From: Litomosoides sigmodontis
Lineage: Eukaryota > Nematoda > Chromadorea > Rhabditida > Onchocercidae
Direction: 5' to 3'
Length of the DNA stretch: 64,000 nucleotides
NCBI GenBank assembly: GCA_963070105.1
Contig: OY718803.1
Span: 7,235,823-7,299,822, forward strand
This document shows positions 1-14,858 of the stretch, one piece after another; position 1 is the stretch's first letter, and each line of letters opens with the position of its first letter. The translations under genes and the position numbers were made by a program. The notes under the pieces are model-generated. The model saw only the letters and a program-made list of their open reading frames with translations. It was not told where the DNA came from and searched no databases.

Positions 1-2640
1 GCTGTTGCTGTTGTTGTTGTTTGAGAAAGACAGTAACTGTGTTAATAATATGGATTTAATGTGCTTCCTAACTATTGCAATTTAATTTTTCAATTCCCAC
101 TCTTCCCTCTCACCCTCTCTCTTCTTCATTCCTTCTTTCACGTGGCACTTTGACGCCTGTCTCTCGTGATGGCAACGGTTTGTTGTCGCTATAGTAGTAG
201 TTGCAGTGGCTACTGTTCAGTAATTAGTAGACGTCGTAGCTGGTCGTTCGCTTTCCATTTACCTGACCTCTGTGCTGCTAGCAATCATTGCTAATTGTCA
301 TTTCATCAAATTCTAATTTCATTTTCTACTTCAGAACATTCCGACTTCCTTCACTTCAGGTAGTCGTCCTAGCAGAGAGAGCGGATGGCTTGGATTGCTT
401 TAATCAAATTTCTATAGCGCCATTTTTCGCCCTTCCACTCTCCCACACACTTTAATTTAGGATAACTTTCATCGACCTGTAACAATCCTGTCCTTCAACA
501 GTGCCATCGACTATGAACTAGCAAGTTTCACATCTCCCAGTTGCTGATAGGGAGAAGCGAAGAAGCCTTTGCCAATTAAACCACGGCTAATTATTGTTCT
601 GTGAAACAGAAGAGGAGGAAGAGAGGGCTCTCCCTCTTCCTTATGAAGAGGAAATGATAAGAAGTGGAAATTCGTTTTCCAAACAAATAACACTAAGGAA
701 TGCGAGATATGAATGGAGTAAATAAAGTGAAATGGGATGCAGTAGGATAGTACGAGAAAAAGGAGTAAATGAAATGAGAGAGAAGAGAGAGGAAACAAAA
801 TAGTTTGAGATACACAGCTATGCAAATGAGGGAGAGGAAAAAAACGATTAATTGCATGATTGATTAAATTGAACTATTAAAATAAGTGCATTTTAGTTCG
901 GGGGGAATACATTCTCCTACCTTCTCATTCCAATCCCTCTCCCTCTCCCTCTCCCTCTCTCTCTCTGTGTGTGTGTGTGTGTGTGTCTCCATGTAAAATA
1001 AAACGAAAAAATTTTAGGGAACTTCCTAAAGTTCGTATTGAAGTGATGGAAAAGGAAATGCTAGGACCGTGTTCCATTTCAAAAGTCATTGATTCGATTG
1101 AGAATGCGTCCGCGGAACAGCCATTTATTGTAATACTACAGAAGTGAAGCTACAAGTATACTTCCTCCTTCCACCACAAAAACGCATTTTGATGAATGTT
1201 TGAACCGACCCGATTAATTCGGCTAGTTCCATTCGATACTCTCACCATTACCGTCTGATAGTACACCGTCATCATCACTTCAAGGCAATTGTTGAGCTAT
1301 ATCGCTTACTCTCTCTCTAAACACTAATTTTCATCATCCATTAAAATTTCAAAATTTTAAACACAATTTAGCAAATGCAATCATATCATTGAGTTCTTTC
1401 AGTTAATCAATTTACACGTCTAGTTACCCTGCTTCAAACATCTTAACAAATGTTCAATTTACAGGAATTATCAATGATGTATGGCTAGTGCATGCGCCTC
1501 CTACGCCATTCACGTTGTTGGACTCGTTTTACGTCGATTCGTACAATATTCACGTCGTATCTATAGCTATAGCTGTCAAGCAATCGTTTACACGATCGAG
1601 TACTACTTAAACTGACCACTAACTTTGCATTTATGTCAGTTCTTTTCTACTTCTTCTTCAATACATACATTTCAACTGATTAAAATATAAGGATTTTTTC
1701 TTCCAATCAAATTTTCGTGCTAAATTATCTAAATTCAAATACAAATTCGCTCCATTGAATTCCACTCTAAGACTATTATAATGCAAATTTACATCCACCA
1801 TATATAATCCAAAACCAATTTCTCTCATTACCTTTCGTAGATTTTATTTGGAATTTGAAGAAATTCAATAGCATTAACTGGTGCACTTAGTAGGGTTGAT
1901 GGAATTCGATAACTTACAGGTAAAGTAGAAGTTGAAGTTTCGAGATAAAATTGGAACTGGTTGGTGTGGAGCATGACATCAGGGATTGAATTGATTTTGG
2001 AATTTTTATTGGAAATGAAAATTATCAGATATAAAATTAGCTGTTGTGAAATTTTGAGCGAAATTAAACAACCAAATAATAATTAATCATTTAAGTTATA
2101 ACAATTTCAAATAAGTAAGTAGTAAATACTATCATTAATTTTTTAGTTCATATATTTCAAAAAAAAAAAAACTTTTTTTTTGAACTTTTTTTTATAAGCA
2201 TTTTTTTTGGTAAGTTTTATGGTTTCAAAAGGAAGAGTTTAAAATTTACACCGAAAGGTAATTAATTTGGCGGATACCTTCTCTCTTAATTAAGGAAGAG
2301 TGTTTGTAATTTCGTTTGGAGGAGCGATTTCTTTTTTTCTAGCACAACAAAACAGGCAAAGAATAGGTTGGATTGATTCATATTTTAATTTTACAGCAGA
2401 TATTACGAATGCTTATGGTAATTAATTTCCAACTTAATCAATGCTTCTATGAATTCGTCAAGTTGGCGGAATTCATTTCGAGCCGTTCTGCGTAATTCCT
2501 TCCTCCCTTTGTTGAGTGACTTCTCGCCGACGACGTTTCCTCCTTTGTTGTGGTTTCGTATTTCTTTTTCACTCTTTCAAAAAATGCTTTTCTTTCGATT
2601 GCATTTCTTAAGCAATTTTCCCTCATCTCTTTTGGCCTTG
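1..2640. other. AT-rich stretch with no supported gene
   Basis: I find no open frame with convincing splice sites or family resemblance on either strand. The open frames here are short and rich in Phe, Ser, Leu and Lys, as expected from polypyrimidine and polypurine tracts. A short Cys/Ser/Arg-rich frame at 169-294 (+) is only 41 codons and sits on TAG/TGC-like repeats, so I do not call it. The first 21 bases are a small GTT/GCT repeat. Confidence 0.5.
935..986. repeat. CCCTCT/CT then GT microsatellite
   Basis: A pyrimidine tract of CCCTCT and CT units runs directly into about ten GT units. It is a compound simple repeat with no coding content. Confidence 0.9.
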
Positions 2641-3027
2641 TCTTACAGCCAACCGATAAGTGATAAGCGATCAGTTAGCAGTGAACGATCAAACTGTGCT
2701 GCAATTCATTCCCATTGATTTCCATTATAAATAACTTATTCCTCCCTCGTTCCTCGATATCATATCATATCACAGCACATCAGTGATAATATCACCATTG
2801 TTCCATCCTCCTCAATGAGCGTGAACGAAGCATATAACTCTCCTGTGATAAGGCTGTCTCCACAACTGTGTGCACTGAATTTTCTGAATTTTCGACGCAA
2901 GCAATATTCCTTTGAAGTTGCCCAGCGCTCAACCTGACGCAGTAATGTTTCAGCTCTAATTAGCCTGAAATTAGATTTTTTGATTTCGGTCACCCATCAG
3001 GTCACTGTTGTTGGGAAATTTAATTTA

Positions 3028-3071
<44 letters not shown>

Positions 3072-3530
3072 ATTTCATATAGGTACCGGCATTTGCCACT
3101 CCAGTGGTACTGCTGCATTTTACAGCTCTACGCTTAATCAGTCCAACAGATGTGTGGACAGTAACCTCCAATGACCTGATGTGGCACTCTGAGTTGAGAT
3201 TTTATCGCAGTTCCGTCTTCCGGGAACGTCTCCGGCAGGGATGTGCAACTTTCTCTTCCTTCGCTTACTGATACCGTAACTAACACTAAGTTTACTGTTA
3301 ATTATTACTAACTGTTATTATTATTATTGAAGTTCGAGCGATTGGTTCTTCTTCTTCTTCCATTTCATGCATTGCTTCATTCTCTCATCTAATAGATCTA
3401 ACTTAAGCCTTTTATGCTCAGAAAGTGGAAGTGAGTCGTCGTTCTTGCTTGAGGATTTGGACTTATCATCAGCACGTGGCGAATCACTTTGGCATTGGGC
3501 TTGGGATATTTTGCTTTGATGATAGGGCTT
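2640..3530. other. GC-richer island, possible exons of an unidentified gene
   Basis: This stretch is less AT-rich than its surroundings and keeps long open frames on both strands. On the minus strand, 2964-2796 has a strong TTTCAG acceptor, 56 open codons and a GT donor. On the plus strand, 3083-3271 follows an AG acceptor, stays open for 62 codons and ends at TGA; 2774-2935 (+) is also open after a CACAG acceptor and ends at TGA at 2936-2938. A 50-codon frame from the ATG at 3368 (+) is Ser/Glu-rich. I could not join these into one phase-consistent gene or recognise a family. Because both strands are open, composition alone could explain it. It could equally be a conserved regulatory island or part of a gene on either strand. 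Confidence 0.25.
3029..3069. repeat. (TG)20 microsatellite
   Basis: About twenty uninterrupted TG dinucleotides. It lies inside the GC-richer island, just upstream of a possible acceptor at 3081-3082. Confidence 0.95.
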
Positions 3531-6500
3531 CTTTCTTATCAGTACACTTCATGCACGCATGCAATGTTGTTAATTGAAATTTTGAATTTCCTTCGATTTT
3601 TGAAATCCTCTGTGAATTGTGCTCTGATTGAAGCTCACTGGTATTCTTTCTTCTTTAGCAACCATGGTGGTCTCTTCTCTAACAGTTGAAAAATATTTCT
3701 TTATTATTTTAAAGTGTGAAATTAAAATAATTAATCGTTTAAGTTACAACAATTTCAAGTAAAGAAGCACTGAACTTTGCATTTTTTTGTAAAATTTTCT
3801 TTTTTTTTTGTAATTTTAATACTTTTGCATAGCGAGAGATTTTCGGCATTTTGACAAAATTAAAGAGAGAAAAAGGGAGGAAAACTGAGAGGAAGTAAAA
3901 ATGCCAAAAACCGACAGATAATGAGGAAGGGTAGTGTTGGAAAGTGAATTAGTTCCACAAAATTAATTTGATAAATAGAATTATTTAATTTCATTCAATT
4001 TTTTAATATTTCATCGTTGTCCTCACAATGGCGTACGTGCTTCCTTCGATTGTTGAAAATTTGGACTGAGAAGTGGAACATCGCTTGATGATGCGCGCAT
4101 CCATCCATTGCATTTGACAGTAGCATTTCAACAATCAGAGACTTTAGGCTTATGAAGAGAGTAGGAATGGTCGGAGGAGAAGGGAGCTAACATTTAAAGC
4201 TAACATTTCCTCAGTGATTATGAATAGAACTGCCACTGTCACTGTCGCTATCATCATTATCATTAAGTTTTTTCCTGTGCATGTAATTAATGGAAGCAAT
4301 GTTATCAGTGTACACTCTTCTTCATTTCTTTTCCCCCCGTCCCTCTCTCTCGCTGTATTTTTTTTACCTTTTTTTAAGAAGTAAGTATTATGGCTATTTG
4401 TGGATGATTAAATGCTTTAATTGTATTGTGTTCATCGATCCATCAAATTGCATTCTGAACAATTCCAATCATTTTGAGCAAATTGCTACATACTTAAAAG
4501 TGTAACGTTATTTTTAAACTTTTCCTCTCCTCTCCTCTCCCTCTCCCTCTTCTCCCCTCTCCTGTCCTCTCCTCTCATTACAGTTTACACCTTCAGGATC
4601 GTTTATTTGATATTCACGGGACAGTTGTGTTAAGTGCTTTCCGATTACATCATATTTGAAGGAATTCATTTCCAATTTTCTTATTTATTCAAAATTTTTT
4701 TTTCACTTTTTTTTGCTTCCAAAATGTAACTGCCAGAAACAATGGACAGACATCACTGAATGCTACTAAACGATTGAAACAGCAATCTGCTTGAATTCAA
4801 ATCGATTTAAATATCAATGAAAGAAAGGGAGAGAGAGAGAGAGAGAGAGAAATTAGTGTAAGCATAATTTTTCTTTTTTGTTATAAAACAATTGCCAATA
4901 GCAAATCATTGAAAAGCATGGAAAAGGAAAAAGAATAGTGATAATTTCAGCTTGAATTTTGAAAGAGAGAGAGAGAAAGCAAGAGAAAGGGAAGAGGACC
5001 AGGAGAGAAAAAAGTGCAAATTAAATTTTAAAACAATTTATTTCCGAAAAAAAGTGAGTAAAGTAAACAAAATAAAGACATAACAATTAATCAAATTGAG
5101 AGGAAAAATTTCCGTTGATAATTATTACAATATTTTCAAAAATTTTTGAATATTTCACTTTTAATTGTTTTCTTTCACATACAAATTAATTTCAACAGCC
5201 GCTTCCTTAGCAGAAGGTGAAAGGCATAGTTCCACAGGTCTTTCTTCCTTCTTCTCCTCCAAAATCATTTACCATATGATAGTGGTAAAGACGAATTGCA
5301 ATTTTCTTATTAAAATTACATTTTTCATTGAATTTGACAACACAGTCCTTCTTTCTGCATCTCTCTCACTTCCTTCCTCTCCCTCTCTTCCACATTAACA
5401 AAGCATTGCCACTGCACAATCTTTTCCTCTCTGCCTCGCGCATTCGCAAATCTTTTGTAATAATTTATTTCACTTTCCTTTTTTCCTTTTCATTGCATAA
5501 AAATGGTGGAAAAAAGTTTATATGTTCTCCTACTACTTTTCCTTCAAAATAAAGCGACTTTTACGTATACAAATGTATATATATATACATGTGTGTGTGT
5601 GTGTATGCATATATTGCCATGTAAATGATTTCTGTTTTTTAATTTAATTTTCCGATCAAAATCATTTCATCATAGAATGAATGACAGGGAGGAGGAACAT
5701 TCCTTCCTTCAACTGTTCCCTTCTCTTTTATCTTCATGCATTTTTAAATTTCACAATTATTTTCATTCAGTTAAGTTAAGGGGGAAAAAAACCTCCGATT
5801 TTTGTTATGATTGGATGGAAGGAAAAAAGGAATGAGAAATTTGATCGTTTTGATTTTTATTGGCTTTCATTCATTCGTTTTTCGTCTATCGAAGAAAAAT
5901 TCATTTCAGCAAATTATAATTGTTTTCTAGCAGCTTCTCCGCCACCTCACTGATTTGCTAATTTTCAAAAGTGTCTAATTTTACTATCTAACTTTGCTAA
6001 TTGCAACGAATGGTAAGTGAGATGAAAAGGCGTCGTGCTACCTCACTTTGGATTTCGATCATTTCATTCCCCGCCGCCCTTCCACGTACAACCTGTTTTA
6101 ATTGCAGGATGCGTATGGTGGAGTGAAAGCATAGTGGGATAGCTGAATGAATGTTTCCTACTGTTTTCATTTGATAATGATGATAACTGCTGATAACTGC
6201 CAGATGTGTCACTGATAATAGTAATTACCCTGAGAGTTGCTTGTTTATCAGTTTGTGCTGCGCCATTTCATCGAATTCGTCATTTTGCCATTTAGTTGTG
6301 AGAGGGAAAAAATTTGGTTCTTCGAGCGCTCGCGAAATGAATTGACTAAATTTGAAAGATTTGATGAAACGAAATTTTCTTATAATTATTCCACAAGCTT
6401 TTCTCAAAAATAATTCTAATAAAATTCAGCAAATTGTCTTTTCGTACTTCAAATAAAATTTAATTAAAAAAGTGTTTTAAATTTATAGCATTAATTAATA

Positions 6501-9500
6501 TGCTGTGTTACAAGTACTGATACATTCATTCCATAGCATTCATCAAACAGCAAAGTAATTCTTGCACTTTTCTCATCTCTTTCTTTCTCTCTCCCTCTCT
6601 TTCGTTTTTCTTCAACTCTGTCTCTTCTTTACTTTTACTTAAAGAGCAGCAATTTAAAGAGAAAAATTGGAATGAAAAAAGGTATAGAAGAAATTTCGCG
6701 AATAATAAATTTGCGGTACAGCGAATAGTATGTATTTTGGTAGACAAAAAAAAATTCGTTTTATTTCATTAAATACTTTAATAATTAATTGCATTTGCCT
6801 CTTCCATTTAAATGCATGAAGACTTCATCGTCCAACAACAATTCCAATGTGCGACAGTTATAGTTAATTGATAAATCAATTTATAAAAGCTTCTCGCTTT
6901 TTTCGCCCTTAGGACAGATTGCATTAACATTTTATGTCTAAAAATTAAAATTAAAAAATTGAACGTTTCAATTTCCCACTTTATTTTCTGCAAATTTTAT
7001 TAATCGCTCTTTTGGAAAATAAACTATTCATTTCAGCCTAATTTTCCTAAATTTTCTTTTGCCATTCCTGTTATTTCTTTCTTCTTTTATTCCTTCCTTC
7101 TCTTTCTCTCTCTGTCTACCTCTCTCCTCCCCTCTCTCTCTCTCTCTTTTCTTTCGAAGTATAATTTTGATTTGATTTTTGGTATTTGTTGAAATAGACA
7201 AATATTTTCCCATTCATTCGTTCAATGTTTCTTTCTTTCTTCATTTTTTTTCGAATTTTGCCCCAAACCCTTTTTTGTTAATTAGACGAAAGAAGATGCA
7301 AAAATGCAAATTTGCCTTTTTACCTCAACAAATATCAATTAATTTTAAATTACATCTCATCATTGTTTGTTGTGAATTTCGACTTTCCATCAGAACTATT
7401 ATTACTAACATAATAAACTTTTATTTTTTTTAACATAATAAACTTTAATAAACTTTTATTTATTTATCAGTTTGTTCAACTTCTTAGTGTCGCTTTTTTC
7501 GAATTCAAATTTCGATGATTTCATGCCTAATTAAGTAATTATCGTGCAATCAAAGTCTTTTTTCCCCGTGGAAAACGATTAGCCATTTAGCAAAATACGC
7601 TTTTCTTTGTATTTATCTCATTAGCGAACAGCCAGTTGAATGTCTTAATGACCATATGACCATCCACTCTAACCTTTGGTCATTGGCTTTAATTCATTTT
7701 AAATTTACATCATAGAAGTATTAAATTTAACAAATTACACATTGACAGTTAGCATTTCAAGATAACCGGGAAAAGTATTCAGGAAATTTAACTTTGAATG
7801 TTTTTTTTCCTTGCGCGAAAGGAGAAAGAATTCATCGAATAAAAATTGCGCTATTGTTCTCGGTGGAAGTTTTAGAACGAATGTTGACGACCAGGAGAAC
7901 GAGAAAGAAATTTAAACTCCTTTTTTTTTTTCAATTTCAATTAGCGGGGGGGATTGCTCTTTTGATGTTTTATCGTTGCTTGGCAGATTCGTTCGTTAGC
8001 ATTTTATTTATTGGTAATTAAATGAGAGGATTACAAGGCGAGGAGGGGAGTGATAAATTTCAATGACAAAAACGTGAAAATTTTTGTAAACATTTAAAGA
8101 GTAGTAATTTTGTGGATGAAATTAAACAATCATTAATCAAACTTCCTGATGAATCGCTGCAATTGTGGTTATTGTCATTGTCATTATCATTATTATTACT
8201 ATTATTGCAAATGTGATAGGAAAAAGTGGCCGTAAGTTTTATTTATTTAACATACTCGACCGAAAATCCTATTCGTTTTTTATTTTAAATAAAAAAATTT
8301 TCGAAAAAAAATTCGTCCGTTTTAACTCTTCTGATTTATTTGATAATTGATTTTTTGGAGGCAGCTGTTTTCGCTTATTTCAATCATTGTTAAATTAGTA
8401 AGACTATAAACTTACCTTTCTTTAGAAAAAAATTTTTTTCAACTAATGCAAAAGTAATACTGTCACTCTCAAAAGGTTTTATGAAAAAAAAGAGAAAAAA
8501 GCGGAGGAGAACATGTGAATTTGAATTTAAATTTATTAGATTAATTCTTTTTTTTTGCTTTCACTTTACTATTCCATAATGGCATTTTAGAAGCATAAAT
8601 GTTTCAAATTGTATATTTAACAAAGTGATAATATTTCTTTTCTTCCCTCCTTCTCTCTCTCTCCCTCCTTTCTTCATTATTTCGAAATGAGTTACGATTG
8701 AGTAATTAATTATTGCATTAATTATTGCACAATATATATATTTTTCCACCTACAAATATTGTTGTGAGAGAATTTGAACTTACACGAAGTGATGTCATCG
8801 ATAAGAGGAGAGGGTAGCAACGTGGACGGTCAATGGTTAATGAGTGAGTGACACGCCGAGAGACTTGAAATCTTCCACATAACGCTTGACATTTTAATAA
8901 AATACAATAAATCTTTCAGTGTCAACACAATTATCTCATCGCAAGCTGTCAACTGTTGTTGGTTTATCGAAATGAATTTCTCACCGAAAAGAAAAACCAT
9001 TTTATTTAAATTTCGAATTTTTCTAATTTTGGCCATTCAATTATTGTGTTATCCGTCATTAGGTGATAGCAAATGATATTTTATTCTGGATTATTCATTT
9101 AGCAATTGCAATTTTAAGAAAATTAGGACCGAAAATATAATTCATTTAGCCAATTCAACAGTTCTTACTTCATTAATTATTGTTTAACTATGAAATGAGT
9201 AATTTTGAGGGCGATCTTTTGCATTTTAGACGTTCTAAATTTTACAATAAAAGTAAATGCTGAGAATTTGGCTGATACCTTTTTGTTTTAGAAAGGTAAT
9301 ATTGAAATAATTACTGTTAATTATTAAGGAGTGATGACAATTCAATTTTTTATTTTTCTTTTCAAGTACTCAATAATTGGTGTGGAATTCGTTTCAAATT
9401 AACTTTGATTAATCTAAGTAATAATAATTTCGAATTTACTTTTTGCGCTATTAATTCTTATTTCATCGTATGATTGAAGTGACTGTCGAAATTATTGCAG

Positions 9501-12500
9501 TTTTTTGGTGAATTAATTAATTTAAGCGCTTAAAGAAACGAAATCAATTGCGCAAATGTTAATTTACAGGAAAAAATATGAATTTTAATACTACCGCTGG
9601 CAATTATTTCATCACCAAAATTTTATTGTATTTTGGTAATATCAAAAATTGGAGGAATTCGATATTTGACATCATTAAAATTAGTCATTATGAATACTAA
9701 ATATTAATTTAGTACTCTTTTTTTCCCCTTTAAATTTTCGGAGAATCCAAATTATATTTTGTTCGTGCCGTTGTTGTTAATGGGAATGAAATGAGGAAGA
9801 TAAAAAGAAAATAGGGGAATTTTCAACTCAAAATTGTTACAAATTTATTTATTTATTTTTCAAATTCTTTTTTTTTTCGTTTGAATTGAACATGTAAAGT
9901 TAGTTTTCTAATTCGTAGCATTTTGCGAAGAAAAAAGAAACCAATGAAAAATTCATATTCGAAAGGAACGTTTCATTTTCGATTCCTCTGTGTCTGAACG
10001 CAAGAAAACAACGTTCCTAGCAGTGCGCTTCTCCTCCTTTATTTCACTTTATGTTTCATTTTCACCAATTTTTACTACGGAAACAAGCTCAAACTGAAAA
10101 TTTTGAAAATACCAAGAAGGTGGAACAACTGTTAGACTGAGAGAATTAGGAAGTTGGCCCTGAAATAGATTATTTCCTGTTCAGCTTGTTGATTTTCATT
10201 CTTTAAAATTTTCTTTTTTTCTTTCTTTTTTTCAACTTCTTTTTTAGAACTTTAAAAAGAAAAAGTGCATGGAGAGAGAAAGAGGAGAAAAGAATTAAAA
10301 AGCAGAGAAAAAAAGATGAGGAAAAAGCGATATGTAAAAAGAGAGAGAGAAGGAGAGAGAGAGAGTTGAAAAAGAAAACAAATTGATGCAAAATCAGCTT
10401 TTTGGCTTTTCCCGGATTTTAATTGCAAGCTGTTAATTGTTCATCCGTGCAAAGGAAGGGGTCTTGGGAGAAGGCCGTAAGCGTCCTCCCAATCCAATTC
10501 AACACAGTGAAACGATTATTCTAAGTCATTTTATGAATTGTGCGACTTCCCAAACCCATACAAAATGTTATCCGTTCTAATATCCTTTTTTCGTTTAAAA
10601 TTTTTCTTTTTGTTAAATTTTAGCTATTAAAAAAAATTCAAATTTAATTTTCTATTTTTATTCATTGATTTATTAGCATATCTGTTTGACCATTTTGCTC
10701 CGTAAGCATTCGTTATGTGGCATGTCACAGGTGTTACATCAATTCATTACGAACGAACAACAGTTCATCACTCGTGGTTTTCTGACCAGTACGGAATCGA
10801 TATGTGTTATTATTTCCACTGTGATAAGTTTTGATTAGTATTTTTCCGAGTAATTAATTAGCAAATTAGGATTAATTAATTTATTGGTTAAGTTAATTTT
10901 CAAATAGAAAGTCCTTAATTGGAGTTGTTAGCAGCACACTCAATTAATTAGTCAGCATTTTACATCACAAAGCTAAAATGTAATTAATTAATTATTCTCA
11001 AAACAAATGCTATTAGACATTCGTTTAATTATTTTCATTTTCATTTACTAAACATAAATTGAGAGATAATTTGTAAGTTTAAAATTTTGAAATGAGAACA
11101 AGAAAGAGTGAAATTCATTGATTGCTACGGATGTCTTAGAATTCGAAGCATCGATTGAATTTATAAAGATTGATTGAATTTATAATTGATTGAATTCATA
11201 TTATTTTAATAACTATCTGAATGCGACCAACTGACTTTGTTTACATCTTATGTTAGACAGATTATAAGTCCAATCAAAAAAATTCTTTTAGATTCGTTTT
11301 AATTTTACGCAATGGCAGTATTCTGTAAATTATTGATTATTTTGCACGTCATTTATTTAAATTTGTATAAGAAAATAATTCTTAACTATCATACTTTGAC
11401 GAAGTTGTAATAATTTTAAAGAAATGCGAAAGTTTCATTTGTTATACGAAATTTTGATGAAAATTAAGAAAATTTTCATTTATCGTCCAAAATTTAAAAA
11501 TTCGTAAATCTACTCAACTCTTTTATGATTTCGTATGTTTTTGTTTTAACTGACCCCCTAGTAATAGCAATAATAATTGTAATTGTTATTACAAGTGATA
11601 TTGACAATTAACTTCGCACTTTATCTTTAGCAATTACAATCATTATTAATGGCCAGTAATTGTAACAGTTCATCTGATTGCTTTTTGTCCTGCATTTTGC
11701 AGCTTTTCTTTGGAAGCTAAAATTTTATATTTTAAATATCTCCGCAGTATCACACTATCAGATCAATTTCAAATTATCTAGTTTTTCTAGAAAAAAATGC
11801 AAAAGAAAACAAAAGCGACGATGTTGGCTATTAGTAGCAACATTGCTAACAACATTACCGACTATTGCTAGCAGTAGTGCTACTGTTATTGAGTGTTAGC
11901 AACGAGCAGTCAGTAATGATAAGTGATAAAAAGAGTATTTGGTTGATAATCAGTGATAACAATATCAACGGCGTTGATAACAGCGATGTTAGCAGTAATC
12001 TATGAAGTATGTATTGTGTAAGAAAAGTTGATTTATTATGAGTGATTTGTTTATTTATGCGCAATTTTAATTCGTAATATGTTTGTCCACAGTTGCTTAC
12101 TTGTTCCGCCCGTTCCCGTCCTCTTCAAGTATTAATTGCTCCTATCTGCTAACTTACTTATCATTCCGGCATTCGCTTCAAAAATCCCTTAGCATATATG
12201 CCTTACTCCTGCAGTACGTTTTCCCTTTTGCTCCTAACAATTCACGTATGAAATAAAAAGCCATATTTACATTATGTCTATCTTTCTTACTCTCCCTCTC
12301 ACTCTCTTTCTTTCTCTTTCTCTTTCCCTGTCTCTCTTTCTTCCTTTTTTTTATTTACCATTTTTGAACTGGTAATTATCAGTGTATTACTCATTGCTCC
12401 AAGAAGTGAAATATTAATTTGAATAATGCATATATTGTTGCATCTCTTTTCCGTATTTCAGGATAACTTGTTCCGTTTTATTTTAATTTCATTTTAACTT

Positions 12501-13169
12501 ATGCGTTTTTCAGCAAATTTAACTTATTGCAATCGATGGTCTATTATTATAGTCATTATCATTAGGGTGATATTATCTGCAATATTGTGATTGCATTTTA
12601 ATATTAACTGAGAAATGTGCATTTAATGAGTGAGCAATTCCAGGAAGGTACTTAAAAGGCAACAGGGAAATGCCAGTCACGTAATGTGAGGATTTATGTA
12701 CTTTCAAAAGCGTAGAGCGTATGTTTGTTTCCAATCACTAATATCCGGAAGTAACGTCAGGAATCTGACAGATTGAATTATCCTTAGCGAAACAAATTAA
12801 TCCATTTTTTATCTTGAACTGTTTCGCTTCCCACTTATTCCATTTCTTGAATTTTATTAATTAATTTCAATTCTCCATCGATCGTTGTTCCATTGTGGTA
12901 ACTCTCTGTCGTTTATCAGATTGAAAATAAATGAAAGAATTTTGCAAAGAGTGATGATGTTTACAACAATTTACGTGAATTTGCTAGATTACCATCACAT
13001 GATTAAGCAATTAAAATTATTTAAATTTAAACAAAATCAGTCCCATTCTCGAAACTGATCCATTTTGATTCCAAGCTGTCTATCTATCCATCTGATAATT
13101 CAACAACTGATCATTCGTTACTTCATCATCAGCAACAACTAATTCTCTCTTTTTTGCTGCTTTCCTTTT

Positions 13170-13237
13170 AATTTTTTTGAATAAAAAATTTAACTAATTT
13201 TTTTGAATAAAAAATTTAACTAATTTTTTTGACATCT
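13170..13237. repeat. 26-bp tandem repeat, about 2.5 copies
   Basis: A 26-base AT-rich unit (T-run, GAAT, A-run, TTTAACT) is repeated twice in tandem and followed by the start of a third copy. The copies look identical, which suggests a recent local duplication. Confidence 0.85.
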
Positions 13238-14781
13238 TTCACTTACAGCAAGCAATTTATTCCAATCGAACAGCAAAATTTCCTTTTTTCTTTTCACTAA
13301 AACCCATCTATTTATTAGGAAAGCATAATTTCAAATTATCGCTATTATAAGTTAACCTACTTTTTGGCATTTCCTTTTTTGACGTGTTTTTCCTCCTTTC
13401 TCTCTGTAATAGCTCAACTTCCATTTAATTCAAATTTACAAAATTGTTTCAAAAGCAATTAGTGCATGTAGCCTGTTTAATATAAAAATTAATAATATAT
13501 GTTAATCACATTTATTAGTCACATACCATTCCAAACGATTCCTGGTGACAGTGAAGTATAAAAGTTAAAATTTTATCAACTATTAAGGCAATTAGACAAA
13601 ATATTTTAAGTCAAGTTTTTTTTGCACAAAGTAGCTTGAGTTTTATTTTATGCACTCCAAAAAAGAAAATGTTTCCCCAGAAATTTTAGTTTAAATTCAA
13701 TTAAGTAATTTAGCATCAACAAAGCAACGGAAATATTTATCAAACGCATCGAAATAAATATTTCATTCAAAATATAATGCAATTTTTTTATTTTTTGGAA
13801 TATTCGATGTGTGAATGAATTGAATTGTAAACAGACAAGGACTCATTTGAAGTTTCCTTTCATTTCATTTAATTGATTTCTATGCAAATTGATAAATGTT
13901 GGCATATTTTTATCGCAAGGGCCTTTCCTCATTCATTTACCAAAATACTTACACATAATAATGGGTGTGATAAGTGGATTAGGACGGAAAAGTTTGGGCG
14001 ACCATTAAGCCTCTGAGCGTTGGCTGAAATCTTCTAGGGAAATCGCAATGCTCAACTCACTATGCTCCTCTCTCATTGATGATAGATAACCAATGAATTT
14101 CAATCAATTTATAATTTCTCGCCAACCTCTGATTCTGCTAATATTGCTGGAGCCAATTCAATGATTCTGGAATTCATACTTTAGGATAAGATCGTACTCT
14201 TTTTCTTCTGTCGATAATTGGAAGCAAGTAGTATTTGTTTAACAAATTATTGTCAACCTGTATGACAATTGCTTTATTGCATTTTTCAGAAAATGTTCCG
14301 CTTATTTGTGTATTTGAAAATATAACTCAAAAACTGATCGCACTATTTCAGGGCTATCAACTATTATGCAAATTAATATGTTAACTGCGGAAATGGATTA
14401 GAAAACAATGTTCAGCATTAAAATTTGCCAATTTGGAGTTTCGCTTTTCGAAAGGTTAGAATAAAATCAGCTTCGAATAACAATTATTAATTATTCAAAT
14501 AGCAAGCATCTTTTGCTAATTATTATTAATTATAATTGTGAGTTATTGCAATCGTTTGCTACTAGCAACATTTCCATAAATTTAAAGATTAAAATGGTGA
14601 AAGATGAAGTGAAAAAGTGAAAGATTTGAAAGAAGACAGTTAATAAGGGTTTTAATTTTAAATATTCTCATTATATCTTATCTCATCCAAATGGATTTTC
14701 CTCGATGGCACTTGTTTGATTAACAAATATTAGGACACTTCACGATTGATTGTATCTATTGCTTCCACTACCTCGTCACCC

Positions 14782-14858
14782 ACTACTACTACTACTACTA
14801 CTACTCTACTGCATTTACTACTACCACTACTACCACTACTGCTGCTACTACTACTACT
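14782..14858. repeat. ACT/CCACTA trinucleotide microsatellite
   Basis: An array of ACT triplets, interrupted by a short non-repeat segment and by CCA and GCT variants. It is non-coding by context. Confidence 0.9.

Noticed and set aside
511..825. 104-codon minus-strand frame rich in Leu, Ser and Phe
   Set aside because: It arises from a polypurine stretch on the plus strand. There is no domain or splice context.
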